Shown here piece by piece: positions 44,268 through 55,121 of a stretch of 64,000 nt of DNA. This DNA comes from Amborella trichopoda (lineage: Eukaryota; Streptophyta; Magnoliopsida; Amborellales; Amborellaceae). How positions within the stretch are numbered: position 1 is the stretch's first letter; every line of letters starts with the position of its first letter. The position numbers and the translations under genes are program-made. The DNA lies in the NCBI RefSeq assembly GCF_000471905.2, contig NW_006498507.1:5755264-5819263 (forward strand), read 5' to 3'. The notes under the pieces were generated by a model. That model saw only the letters and a list, made by a program, of their open reading frames with translations, did not search any database and was not told the origin of the DNA.

Positions 44268-44775
44268 GGCAAGCTTTTATGCTTCCCACTTGCATGAAAT
44301 TTATATATTTTTTCTATCCAACCGTCAATTTTGAATGGGTAGCTGAGATGGCCCCAATCACAATGTCACGTTTCTACGTTAGTTTATTTTTAATTTTTTC
44401 TATAAAATATTTTGACACTAAATTTTGGGCGTCCACTCCTCTCTTAAAATCACACTCATACAAAATAAAAAAAAGCTATTCCCAATAAAATAAAAAAACC
44501 AAAATACCCCTAAAAGTTTAAAGGGGTATTTTAGTTATTATATTTTATCAAAAAATTCTTTTTACTTTTTTTTTTTAGGTGCGTCTCATTGAGAATAAGC
44601 ACATACCAAATTTCATAGTCATAAAATTTTGTAAAAAAAATAGAAATAAAAGACTCTAAGGCGTCAGATAAGATCAAACGGTCAATGACTCACTTAATCT
44701 AAATTGGATGGCTGGATGGGAGGTTGTTTATATATCTTCTATGTTGTACGGGAAGTATAGAAACCTTTCTCTATA
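44268..44775. repeat. Family F TIR element, full length
   Basis: Left end 'ggcaagcttttatgcttccc' pairs with right end 'gggaagtatagaaacctttc'. The centre is a palindrome ('ccaaaatacccctaaaag' against 'aaaggggtattttagtt') like that of family G. About 508 bp, non-coding. Confidence 0.7.
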
Positions 44776-45984
44776 TTATAAAAGAAAAGTTTTTGGTGAA
44801 TGTGCTCACTCATGCATCAACCTCAATTTTTTATGGGTTTTAGGACCCGATGTACATTTTGATGAGACGATTTCAACTTCATATCTATGAAATTGGCCTC
44901 CAAGAGTAGTGCATATCTGGTCATCTTTTTTTTTCCTTTTTTTTAAAAAAAAAAAATTGGAGGGAGGTGGGTTGGTTGGTGTTCTTTTGGTTGGGTTGGG
45001 GTGGTAGTTCATCGGTAGGAATCAAACTTGAAATGTAGCATTGTTAATCTCGTCTATGAACCACTCAAGCCCCAACCCGATTTTTCATATATGACAAGAT
45101 GAAGAGTTAAAATGAAAGGTCCAAAATAAAAAGAGTACAAGAAATCACTTTTAAGGCTTATCATTTCCCTAACAAATTCAAGATTATAGTGGTTGAGATG
45201 ATATAACTTAAAGTTTTGGACTCCAAATCTACAAATAAAATGGATTTGGAAGGGTGTACTCACTACAATAAGTTTGTTTTTAGATGCACCAAAACCCTAG
45301 CCCTCCATTAATTAACCTGGCTTTTTGTTTTCGTACACCCACTCTCTTAGCCAGTCTCTGGATCTGGTCAGCAATTGGTTTGGTGGATTGAGTAATGCAC
45401 TTATTAGGGTGGTCATGTGTTCCTTTTGTTTGCAGCACAATCATCCCCCCAGCAAAACCCATCTGCAAGTATTTTCAAGACCTCAAATTCTAGTAACCAA
45501 ACTCGAAAAAAGAATAATTCGTGCCATTTATATGTGCTAGAAAAAAATAATGTTCTAAAATTGATCAGTCAACAACTGACCGTCCAGTTTTTAGACTGTG
45601 AAACTTGAGCGCGGGGAAATCCAAAATGCATTTGTTATTATGTGTACAGTGTTCTTGAAGTTAATAAGTGTACAGTGTTCTTTTACTTGAGTTAATAAGT
45701 GTATAGTGTTCTTGGAGTAGGTTACATAAGCTCCTCTTATTTTAGAACTAGAAACTTGTTTAAAGTGGGAGCATCTCTTGATATTCTCTCTCTCCTTTCT
45801 TTTTTTTTGGTTTGTTTGTTAGTTAGTTTTTTTTTTTTTTTTTTGTCGAGTGGGAAGCCATCTCCTGATATTTATTTTAATTTTAGACTAAAAGAACCCT
45901 TTGAAGTTGTATGCATGAGGCACAATCAAAATTTTACGTAACGTCTAGTGAAGAATGAAGACTAACATAGATGAAAGGAAGAGA
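44776..45984. other. Gene-free stretch; small tandem repeat near 45640-45720
   Basis: 'ttaataagtgtacagtgttc' occurs three times in slightly varied form. 45290-45540 is somewhat GC-richer with overlapping short frames but no recognisable domain. No gene is called. Confidence 0.4.
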
Positions 45985-46310
45985 CTACAAAAGTCTATGA
46001 GCGAAAATGAACAAGTTTAGTGCCGTCGGGATTTTTCAGACGGCGTGGATTTTCGCCCATAAGCTCGGTGCCGTTTGGTTTTTTCGGACGACGTGGATTA
46101 AAAACCGTCACAGATATAGAATGTCCGTGGCAGTCCGTCATGGCTATTGCAAATCCGTGACGGGATTTTTTTCACACAAAATTGACACAAAATATATAAA
46201 AGGACCGTCATGGCTCCAATAAGTTTGTGGTGATTTTTAGTCAAAATTGTCACAGACATAGCATATCCGTAGCAATTTACCTATAGGCATTTTTAAAAGT
46301 TTTCCTAGAT
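45985..46310. repeat. GC-spiked short TIR-like element
   Basis: Starts 'acaaaagtctatgagcgaaa' with 'atgaac', like the family G end, and ends 'tacctataggcatttttaaa' with 'agttttcc'. Inside, 'gtgccgtcgggatttttcag' with 'acggcgtggatt' is repeated about 55 bp later, followed by 'ccgtcatggc' and 'ccgtgacgg' words. Possibly a G relative or a deleted CACTA-like sub-terminal region. Confidence 0.4.
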
Positions 46311-47013
46311 GAAAACTTAGGTTCAGTTTGGGTGGACCATTGTTGATGATTAAAAGTATTTTTTTCCAATAGAGTAATATTCAATGGAACATTAAAAATA
46401 AAGAGAAAAGAAAGAAATCAATAGTAACTTCCGCGAGATGTATGATCCGCTCCAGCCTAACCATATATATATAAGCGTCATTATTGAAACGCCTTTGTTT
46501 GCACAACACCACAATTTTCTTCTAAAGTTGGGTGCTTTTTTTTGCCGTTGAAAAGAAAGAACACGAGGCTGTGGAGGGTGACATCCTATCATGTCTTACT
46601 CCTACCTGCCCTTATTTATGTATGGCCCCAGCTTTATAAAGACACCTCAAATCTCTTTGGAAGAACGCAGTTTCATGCTAGAAAGTATCAAAATTGATAT
46701 GTTCCATTTTGACAATTATAGATCTAGAAAAAATAGATTTGTTCCATTTTGTCAATTCATTTTTTACTATTTTCTATACCGTTTGTTTCAAATGTTTGTA
46801 ACGTGTCTAATTTGTACTATTCTTCAAATTCCATATTCAAAAGTAAAACTAGATTTTCAAGCCCTGTAAGGATCTCCAGTGCTGGAAGTATATTTTGAAC
46901 ATGATTTTGAAGTGTGGGTGAACCCGCACTGCCGCTGCTCTACAAAGACCATGCCCTTATGTGTAATTTCTCTTAGACCTTGAAGTCATGAGTTTGATTA
47001 CATGTGCCTAAAG
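46311..47013. other. Gene-free stretch, nothing recognised
   Basis: A 92-codon frame at 46591-46869 has no recognisable features. Confidence 0.4.
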
Positions 47014-47610
47014 TAGGGGTGGCAATACCTGATCCATCGGGTCAAAAAGTTGGACCTATACTCATGCCCATAACTTATACGATCTCTTCCCAAACCGAAC
47101 ATGAATCTTTCAATTCATTTGGCTCTCACGCTTAGTTACTTATGGGACATTCCTGTATCTTTTAATGAGCCTTCGGATCCCGGGCCTATCCCGTCGGTTC
47201 TTGGGTTTGGCCAGATTCGTTGTTACCCTCACTATGGGCTTTTTCTTCTTTTTTTTGCTCTTTTTTTACCATCTTATACTCATATTATTGGAAACAAGAT
47301 AACAATCATACGCCATCAAATTTTAAGCCATCTGATTTGTCGTTTAATAGTTAAAGATGACTACTAGTTTTTATTGTATATGACCTATAATACACCCAAA
47401 CGAATAGGGTTTGAAGTATTTTATCTCCAACAGTTTACGGGATGGGCAGGGTACAGACTGGATCCAACTGAATCGGGACCCAAATAGTGTTCGGGTCCAG
47501 GTTTTGGAAGTGGACCCGAACCACCAGCTCCAAATGTTGAACCCATACCCGGACCGTGTCGGGAATACCTAGCAGGTCCTGGGTCGGGTTCGGGTCCATT
47601 GCTACCCCTA
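47014..47610 (+). mobile_element. Family H long form: hAT-type non-autonomous element, 597 bp
   Basis: Starts TAGGGGTGGCAATACCTGAT and ends 'gggtccattgctacccctA', a clear terminal inverted repeat. Flanks GCCTAAAG and TCCTAAGG match at 6 of 8, as expected for an aged hAT target duplication. The internal 200 bp ('taatacacccaaacgaatag' and so on) recurs inverted at 49833-50384. No transposase remains. Confidence 0.75.
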
Positions 47611-47679
47611 TCCTAAGGGAAGCCCAAGACACTTTTTCCGTGCTATACAATGGCCTCTGATAATTGGTCCTATTGAACC

Positions 47680-47983
47680 GTTTTTTCTTTTGGACAAATT
47701 TTCACAAATTTTATTAATAGATAAACATCAAAGAGAGCAACATTACAATAGAATTGCACCAAAAGAGAGTAAAAAACAACTCAGGAATCAAGCCCAACCC
47801 CTCTCTTAACCAAAGCATCAGCAACATCATTGGACATCATTGGCTTCTCGATTGACATGCCGAAACAAAACGTTCATGCTAATACAAGTATCCATCATGT
47901 CAAGCCAAAGGGACCTTAGAGTCCAAGGTGGCCTCCCTAGTTTGTCTCACCAATTGATCACATTGAGGAAGTTACCCTCCACA
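47680..47983 (-). mobile_element. L1-type LINE, 3-prime end (RNase H domain)
   Basis: On the minus strand the frame from about 47980 reads IVEGNFLNVINW, then (after a stop) LGRPPWTLRSLW and NVLFRHVNREAN, and finally NDVADALVKRGVGL. This is the typical C-terminus of the plant L1 RNase H domain with its HxxREAN-D-ADALA region. A stop after INW and a 10-bp local duplication (gtccaatgat) inside the REAN-D motif break it. An A-rich tail in the element's sense direction lies at about 47685-47700. It is 5-prime truncated, as usual. Confidence 0.75.
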
Positions 47984-47986
47984 ATA

Positions 47987-48200
47987 CAACACCTGCGTGG
48001 CAACGGGTCAGGCCTAGGCTCGGCTGGGCCAGTCTTGGCCTTGGCCATGTTAGGGCTCGTTGGCTAACAACAAATTAATAAAAAATAAAAAAAAACAAAA
48101 GAAGCTAGAAAACAATAGTCGAGTTGAGCCTGCACTAGCCCTAACCCGACCGTTGGGCAATTATCGTGGCCCACGCCATACCTTTTTAAGGTTGGGGCTG
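47987..48200. repeat. GC-rich dispersed repeat (family K)
   Basis: 'ggcctaggctcggctgggcc' and 'gccctaacccgaccgttggg' flank an A-rich middle. Same word set as 400-655 and 19220-19560. Confidence 0.45.
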
Positions 48201-48696
48201 GCCAATTTCACAATCCCCTATACTCCTGGCTTTCAAAAGTTTTAAACCATGAAATAAAGCAGTTAATTACGCGTTGTTAGCTGTAGGCACACCAATACTC
48301 CAAAATCAGATGCACCGGCAAAGAGCTCCTTTCAAGATTTAGTTTGATGTGTCCTGGCAGACGTGAGATCCATCAAAAATTAGTTTGATGTAGCCCAAGC
48401 CCAAGCCCAAGCCCAACCCCTTGGGCTATATTTTGATAGTCCAAGCCTTAGTTTTACAGGGCCAGGCAACTCGGCCAAATAATTGAATACATTATGCATC
48501 CATTTTCCATAGCAAATGATGAATGATTAGTTTAGGGTACCATTAGGAATTGATTGTCTCATTGGTGTGCCTGTGTACAATAAATGGAGCATGTTATATT
48601 TCTTTTGGGACCTAGGTTAATTAATTTATGATATATTTTCCATTAAAACATTAATAGAAATTTATGATATATCCTCACTGAAGAGCGTATATAAAA
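48201..48696. other. Gene-free stretch, nothing recognised
   Basis: Contains a (CCCAAG)n-like short run at 48390-48415. No coding sequence. Confidence 0.4.
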
Positions 48697-49060
48697 GGAA
48701 AAAATTTATATAAGGTTGCAGCCTTATGCTATTGAGGTAAGGTGCACCGAAATGCTTTTCTAGAAGAGTGTTTTGATGTCGTAGAACCCTCCAATCGATC
48801 ATTTTGACCTCCAGATTAATGCATATGAAGAAAAAAAGACTTGTAAGTCTTGAAAATAGTCCATACTGTAATAAATTATCTAAACCGTCTATTTTCAAGA
48901 TTTTCATGTGCTTATAGATTTGTTCGATCTTTACCATTTTTAAAATTTTAAATTTCATACCTATGGATAAAAATAGATTTTCAAACAATCCTATGGTTTC
49001 TAACACCGGAATTCAATCTCCATGCAAAATTTAAAAGTGCACCTTACTTCTACAATATAA
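48697..49060 (-). repeat. Family A/C MITE
   Basis: 'aaaatttatataaggttgca' at left, with 'aagattttcatgtgcttata' and 'cctatggtttctaacaccgg' inside. The right end is decayed. Confidence 0.6.
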
Positions 49061-49102
49061 ATATAACTAGGGCTCTTAACACAGACCTAACTCTATTTAA
49101 GA

Positions 49103-49225
49103 TTGGGTGTGGTTTGTATGAGATACGGTATTTCCAATACTTGAAATCTATTTGTTTTCTCTATTTTTCTTCATGTCCGTTCATCTTTTAGTTGAGATGG
49201 TCAATTTGAGGAATCTTGGGCATTG
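49103..49225 (+). repeat. Family B remnant
   Basis: 'gggtgtggtttgtatgagat' followed directly by 'acttgaaatctatttgtttt' and 'gagatggtcaatttgagg': the first half of the element is deleted. Confidence 0.5.
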
Positions 49226-49623
49226 AATCTGATAAATTTTTCAGTTGGAGTCTTATTAAATATTTTGACAATTAGGAGAATAATTCGTACCAAATGGCAA
49301 AAGTGGCATCCCACGCACCGCGTTATCAAAACTTTGTATTCATTTCGTTTGAATTGTTCAAATAACTTCAATTTTATGATCAAGAATAGGCCCACAATAC
49401 TCTGGTGTCGAATCTCACCTTTCTCAGGGACACTACCACTTACCCACCAAGAAGAAGGAAGATAGTTGGTCGTCCTCAATAACAATAAGAACTTTCAAAT
49501 GAAAGATCTCAATAAGACAGAACACTTATAAATGTCTTGTTGCTCATATATTTGGCCCTTAATCTTGAAAGGAGTGAGCAAAAATGGTAAGACCTCCATA
49601 AGAGTTTTGAATTTATTTTTAAC

Positions 49624-50525
49624 CTGTGTTATCAAGATCAGATCGGCCACCAAATTGATGAGGGTTTTGGTCTGATCAAAACCAATTCGACCGCTAGTGG
49701 AATTAGTTTGATTGGAGTATAGAAATTTTGAAAAATAAATATAAATAATAGTTTAAAAATATGTGATGTATTCAATAAAAGTTGTTCACTTTGTTTGGCC
49801 AGTCGAACCAGTCAAAATATGCCCGTCGACTACAGAAGTGGCAATGGACTTGGACCCAACCCAGGACCCCGCAGGTATACCTGACACGGGTCCGGGTATG
49901 GGTCCAACATTTGGACCTGTGGGTCAGGTCTGAGTCCAAAACCTAGACCCAAACACTATTCAGGTTTGAATCTGGGTCCCGTTGGACCCGACCCGTACCC
50001 GTAAACTATTAGAAGCAAAATACTTCAAGCCCTATCCGTTTGGGTGTATTAATGATTATATATATGATAAAAATTCATCATCATCTTTAGCTATGAAACG
50101 AGAAATCAGACGGTTTGAAATCTAATGGCAGGTAATTGTGATATTGTTGCCAATAATATGGGTATATGATAGCAAAAAAAGGGGCAAAAAAAAAAAAACT
50201 CATAGTGATGGTGGCAACATACTCAAGTAGACCTGGGATCCGACAGGATAGACCCGAGACCCAAGGGGTACAATTATGGGTCCTACTTTTGGACCCAATG
50301 GGTCGGGTCCGAGTCCAAAACTTGTACCTGAATACATTCGGGTCTAGGTCTGGATCCAGCTGGACCCGACCCGTTGCCACCCTATCTGATCGGCCAAAAC
50401 TTATCAAACATAAATTATGACTAGATTTTTACCAAACTTTTTTTTTTCTAGACTATACCGGTAAAAGCATCAGTTAGCGGTCTCATCAGTTGGACTGCCA
50501 GTCCCGTTCGGTCTTGATAACTATG
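49624..50525. mobile_element. Nested repeat: family I-like element interrupted by a hAT-type element
   Basis: Outer ends 'gttatcaagatcagatcggc' and 'cgttcggtcttgataac' are inverted relative to each other. Inside lies a complete reversed family H long form (about 49833-50384, 'gtggcaatggacttggaccc' to 'acccgacccgttgccaccct'). The insertion order is therefore outer element first, hAT element second. Confidence 0.6.
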
Positions 50526-51015
50526 GTTTGAACTTGGAAAATGACTTTGGGGCCGAAAATAGAAAAATTTAGGAAAAAAAAATTAAATGTGCTCCTAAGC
50601 AAATGTTCCATTTGCTGCCTCGGTCAAAACCCTGTTTCGGATTATTCTGACCCTAAAATTTGGGGATGTAACCTTAACCTAGCAACTAACATCAAAAAGT
50701 GAAAATTTTCATACTTTATGATCGAACAAAGACGATCTAATTTTTAAATCATATGGTGATTCCACACAAATTTACAAATCAAGAAGGTCGTTTGCCCAAA
50801 GAAGTACGAGCAGCTCTAAGGTGGGTGAGCAAGCATGGAAGCAATTTATCGCCAATGGGAGGATCCCTCTGGTATGGAGGAGTGAGGTTTGGGAGATCAC
50901 CTATAATGGGGAATTTAGCAAGATCGCTGTTTTATTTTGGCTTGGAGAAATACCTTATGTTATTTCAAAATAATAATCCAATAGGATTTTGGAAATTTTA
51001 AAGCTCTGAAAATTG
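50526..51015. other. Gene-free stretch; family J block at 50640-50700
   Basis: 'cctaaaatttggggatgtaa' is family J text. An 82-codon frame at 50753-51001 has no recognisable family. Confidence 0.4.
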
Positions 51016-52080
51016 TGTTTTGTTATTTATCCCACATTTAAGATGTGGAAGATGTAAACCTATTTAAATATGTGGATATCTTTGTTATTTGTTTTTTAAG
51101 ACCAAAATGGGAGATAAGACCTATGCAGAGCAAAATGTGATCACAAATGTGCACATCTGCGTGAGAGGGGCAAGGGCGCAAGGTGGTGCACTTTGCATTT
51201 TGCACACAAATCAGTAGCGAGTCTTGATTTTTTAGAACACTCATGAAAAGTAAAAGGGCATAAAAGCAATACAAATTTTCTAAACCTTTTTCTAACAACT
51301 TTCTCTCTTGAAAGGCAACTCTTGTACTCTAGACCTTGCAATATTTATGCTTTTATATTGGCAAGCTCTTATGCTCTAGAACTTACAATACTTGTGTATT
51401 TATATTGGCCAGTTGGCTTTCTTCAATATTCTGCCATTTTGTATCCCGAAGAAGTGAAAGGGCATGTTTGACATAAAAGCATTAGGATTTTCCTAAGCTT
51501 TTTTTGAAAAACTCTCTCTAGAAAAAAGGCAACTCTTATGCTCTAAAACTTACCATACTTATGCATTTGTATTGACAAGTTGGCTTTGTGCAATCTTCCG
51601 CTTTTTTTGTATCTCGAGGATAAATTTACCTGGTCAGAACTTAAGTGCACACTAATTTTAATAAGTAATGGACAAATATTATCTTGAAAAAACAATATAT
51701 GGCATCTAGGATCAAAGAGATTAAAACAACCTTTGTTTTCCATATCTTTTATTTTTTTTTTCGTTTCACCCTCTATTTCCAACGATTCCGATATCACCCT
51801 CACTGTCCAATGCCACGCCACAAAGTTCTTACCCATATTGTTCCTCTAAATCAGATCCGTCGTGTTCCACACGAAGTACATGCTTTAAATGTCAAAGCCC
51901 ATACTTTTCCCAAAAAACGCATTGAAGAGAGAAGTGTTCCACCGAATTTCAATGGCCATACGTTTTCAAGGGGGAGAGAAATCCATTTTCACTGCCTTTT
52001 GAAAGTTCTCTCTAGGTGCCATAAATTTACCAATTCTTGCATTTTTGGTTCAATTTCAGACATCAAACAAAACTCATAGG
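51016..52080 (+). mobile_element. Probable LTR-retrotransposon fossil (one LTR plus leader and start of the internal region)
   Basis: 51016-51630 resembles a plant LTR in plan: a 'tatcccaca' start region, a 'ctatttaaatatgtgg' promoter-like block, and an internal near-duplication of about 200 bp. A primer-binding-site-like stretch follows near 51632. Further on there is a weak gag-like, zinc-knuckle-like patch. It is broken and incomplete, with no second LTR found in the window. Family not settled. It looks old. Confidence 0.35.
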
Positions 52081-53039
52081 ACATTTTTGTTTTTTTTTTG
52101 TTCTTTGAATATCATTAATTGGTACAACTTTATCTCCGGAGATTGATCTAAGAGTTTGGAAATTATGGAGATTGCACAGGGTATGAATGTTACATTTAGT
52201 TACGTCATATAAAAAGGCCAACTGACTCTTTGGCTAAAAGGGGTGTCTCTTGGCAATCTTTGATTGTCTCAAATGTTTTTCTTTTTTGAGTCCATTTTAA
52301 TATTTTCAATGAAGAAATAAAGTTAGTGCAGCTTATATACATTTTTGGGAAAGCAACTGTTCAAAATATGGGATTTGGGTGCTAATATTCACTACACTTT
52401 CCATCAAATTCAGGTCCCGAAAACCATTCTCCACTAACCGAAAATTCTTGAATGAGTACGATACTGTAGGGTTGCATTTCAAAACTCTGCAGATGAGGTG
52501 TTAGAAACTATTGCAATGATTTATAAATATGTTTATGCTTTTATTGTGGAATTTAAAGATCCAAAAATCATACAAAAGTAAGAAATCATTGTCTATTAAT
52601 GATTTAACGGATATATTTATGCTTTTAAAGTAAAATTTAAAGCTCCAAAAATAGTAGTGTACTAAAAACCATTGCAATGACTCCATTGTAATGACTAGTA
52701 AATGTGGTTCTACTCCCTCTGAAAAATTTGAAGCTTCAAAATTAATATAGAGCTAGCGATTGTGTAGACTTGCAATGGATGGTCCAAAAATCACATCACG
52801 AAATAGACCATTCCTAGGCCTTCGAATCTGTTTTTTCTTAGATCCATGATCACCTTGGAAACTAGTTTGAAGGTTTGATGGTGCCAAAACTGCTTTTCCT
52901 AAAAACTAGGGCATCCCTTAATAAAGAGCAACTAAAACGTGTAAAACTTCAACCCTACCAAGATATAAAGAGGCTTTGTTTATTTTTAATACAACGAGAT
53001 CGCAAATACTTTTATCCGTGAGACTTCAAATTGGGTGAT
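52081..53039. other. Gene-free stretch with degraded MITE text
   Basis: 52500-52760 has two related blocks ('aaactattgcaatgatttat', 'aaccattgcaatgactccat') with 'aatttaaagctccaaaaata', probably an old family A relative with an internal duplication. No gene. Confidence 0.4.
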
Positions 53040-53328
53040 GGAAAATTGTTTCATTGGGGCTGAATCGCATTTCTACATATGCGGTCTAGAAAGTGTAAAG
53101 CATCCATCTTAAAGATAGATGCACAGAGGTATTCCATCTAAAAAACTAACCGTCGAAATGCTTTCTTATTAAAATTATTATTTTAAAATTTAAAATTTTA
53201 TTTATTTTTTTTCATATTCATGATCTCCATATCCTTAATAATCAAGTCTTAAAATCCATAAAAAAATAAATTTATTAAGAAGCCCACATTTCTACATATG
53301 TGGGCTTGTCCGCATAGAAACCGAGTCC
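53040..53328. mobile_element. Family E MULE-type MITE with 9-bp TSD
   Basis: GGAAAATTGTTTCATTGGGG to 'gtccgcatagaaaccgagtcc'. The flanks TTGGGTGAT and TTGGCTAAT match at 7 of 9. Confidence 0.75.
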
Positions 53329-53399
53329 TTGGCTAATTGCATCACAGTCATTAACTAACTAGATTCAGAGTTAAAAAAAAAAAAAAAAGTGTTCACTTT

Positions 53400-53790
53400 G
53401 TTCCCAAGCTTTCTAATTTGACACGAAATGATTAAATTTGATTGTGACCACATTTGAACAAAAATAAATGGTCGAATTGGAAAAAAAAAATTTCTCTAAC
53501 TTCGTGACGCACCGCAAGCCTTCTAACCCAACATCTCATGGCTAGGATTGATTGTTCCCTTATTGTAACAAAAATAAATAGCCCCATATTAAAGAATCAC
53601 AAATTACATTACCTGATCCCTCTTAGATACTATTTAAATTGTAAACTTTTCCACGACTCGTGCCAAATTGCAGACTGTACTACTGTACAAAGGTAAATGA
53701 TACGTTCGAAACATTACAAAAAAAAAAAAAAACTCCTACAATTTTCATTGATTTAGGGAAAATAAAAAATAGGCTCCAAATATTAGTTAC
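53400..53790. other. 3-prime flank of the C2 gene; degraded family D-like text
   Basis: 'gaccacatttgaacaaaaat' with 'aaatggtc' and a second, similar block near 53550 suggest an old family D relative. No clear polyadenylation signal was seen on the minus strand. Confidence 0.35.
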
Positions 53791-54687
53791 CTAATAATAA
53801 TGAGTTCCTAATCCCCTCTCAGAATCATTAATCCCCCAAAACCCTGGGCCTTGTGTTGCCGGGAAATTATATTGACAACATTCCAGGCGCCAGGAACTGT
53901 ACGGATCAAACGGTGGCAGGGGAGGCCGAAAAGCGAAATATCCTGGGGGAGGAGGAGGAGGAGGAGGCGGCGAGTGGAAAGGTGGAGGCGGCTGGCCGAT
54001 GTTTTGAGCCGAAATTTGAACTCCATGGGGAAAATACGAGATTTCGGGCTGCGGCCGAGTACAATTTTCCTGGGAAAATTGCGCCTCCGAAGAGAATGAA
54101 ATATCGCATGGGTCATGCTCCACTGTCGGATAAGGGGCAAAAACCCCATTTCCCTGTGCTTTGAAATCCTCTTCACCGGGAAATTTGGAAGGAAAATCAG
54201 TTTCCGGTTGAAAAGTCCCGTTTTCTTGGACCACAGCAGCATATTCAGTCGCCAGAATCTCTGATTTTCCGGGAAAAGTTTCATTTTCCAGAAAGTTTCC
54301 GGTAATTTTGTAAGAGAGACTCAAAACTCCATTAGGTTTTCCATTAGGATCGCTAACCTGATAACTGACGTACCTTAAAACTCCAAATCCTTCTTCTAGG
54401 AGGCTCTGCACAGGGATGTGAACCTCGCCGATTAATCGCTCGAATAAACCCTCGCTCTTGAGTTTGACGGTCAGGATCATCTGATCAAGGCCCGGATCGT
54501 CGAGATCGATGGTCATGGCGTGCTTCCACTCCGGGTTCCCATCCCCGATTTTGTCAGCTGGGATTTTCTGCTTCGTCTTTTGATCGCCGACTGAAACCTC
54601 TGCAAAAACAGAGAGTTTTCGGAAGAAATTGAAGGCTTTCAGGCCTTTGCCAGAAAGGAGAGTAAGCTCCATCTTTTTCTTCGCCAT
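53791..54687 (-). CDS. C2-domain protein, SRC2-like, with polyproline tail
   Basis: A single open frame of 298 residues. Residues 5-130 form one C2 domain of the plant SRC2 (soybean cold-regulated) type: MELTLLSGKGLK, FRKLSVFAEVSVGD, GDGNPEWKHAMTIDLDD, and LIGEVHIPVQSLLEEG. They end with VSYQV, then GVLSLSYKI. Such domains bind membranes. In this copy the first calcium-loop Asp common in the family (K-M-D-V/Y) is Ser (KLSV), so calcium binding may be weak; that is inference. Residues 130-230 are low-complexity with Gly, Pro and Glu. Then follow a run of nine prolines encoded by a GGA/CCT repeat (53949-53966) and an aromatic end (GTHYY). The first ATG is used; a second at codon 6 starts the domain exactly. 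The gene is isolated and intact. Confidence 0.88.
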   Translation of the reverse strand: MAKKKMELTLLSGKGLKAFNFFRKLSVFAEVSVGDQKTKQKIPADKIGDGNPEWKHAMTIDLDDPGLDQMILTVKLKSEGLFERLIGEVHIPVQSLLEEGFGVLRYVSYQVSDPNGKPNGVLSLSYKITGNFLENETFPGKSEILATEYAAVVQENGTFQPETDFPSKFPGEEDFKAQGNGVFAPYPTVEHDPCDISFSSEAQFSQENCTRPQPEISYFPHGVQISAQNIGQPPPPFHSPPPPPPPPPGYFAFRPPLPPFDPYSSWRLECCQYNFPATQGPGFWGINDSERGLGTHYY

Positions 54688-54693
54688 TTCCGG

Positions 54694-54850
54694 CTACTTT
54701 TAGGCGTTTGTAGTAGCCGGAAACCTTAACACCAGCAAGATTCCTGCTACTTTAGGACATTTACGCCTACTTTTAGGAGTTCATATTGGCCGGAAAACCT
54801 AATACCAAAGAGATTTCCGCAATGGGGCCGGAAACCCTAATTACTAGTGA
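54694..54850. repeat. Imperfect tandem repeat just upstream of the C2 gene
   Basis: A 73-bp unit beginning 'ctacttttaggcgtttgtag' repeats at 54767 as 'ctacttttaggagttcatat', each with 'ggccggaaaaccta'-type text. It lies within the likely 5-prime UTR or promoter of the C2 gene on the minus strand. Confidence 0.65.
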
Positions 54851-54925
54851 TATTGGACGGTCAGGATTGAAGATTGGCTGAGACACATTAACATAAAATA
54901 ATTTCTGGCTCAGACAAGGGCTTTG

Positions 54926-55108
54926 TAGGAAAATGTTTCATACTGTTATCCTTGAGAAATTGAGCAATTCCAGGGATATCCTTGCCTTCGCAGTTGACTT
55001 ACATTAGACGAAGTAAGTAGGAAAATGTTTCATACTGTTATCCTTGAGAAATTGAGCAATTCCAGGGATATCCTTGCCTTCGCAGTCGACTTACATTATA
55101 CGAAGTAC
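54926..55108. repeat. 92-bp tandem duplication, nearly identical copies
   Basis: 'taggaaaatgtttcatactg' starts at 54926 and again at 55018. The copies differ at only about three positions (for example 'cagttgac' against 'cagtcgac'), so the duplication is recent. It lies in the upstream region of the C2 gene. Confidence 0.85.
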
Positions 55109-55121
55109 GAAAAAGATTAAA

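Noticed and set aside
45290-45610. Possible exon after a 'ttttgtttgcag' acceptor-like site
   Set aside because: No matching donor, domain or conserved frame; overlapping frames on both strands are equally open.
53853-54164. Plus-strand frames rich in Glu or Arg opposite the C2 gene
   Set aside because: Antisense shadows of the polyproline coding repeat.
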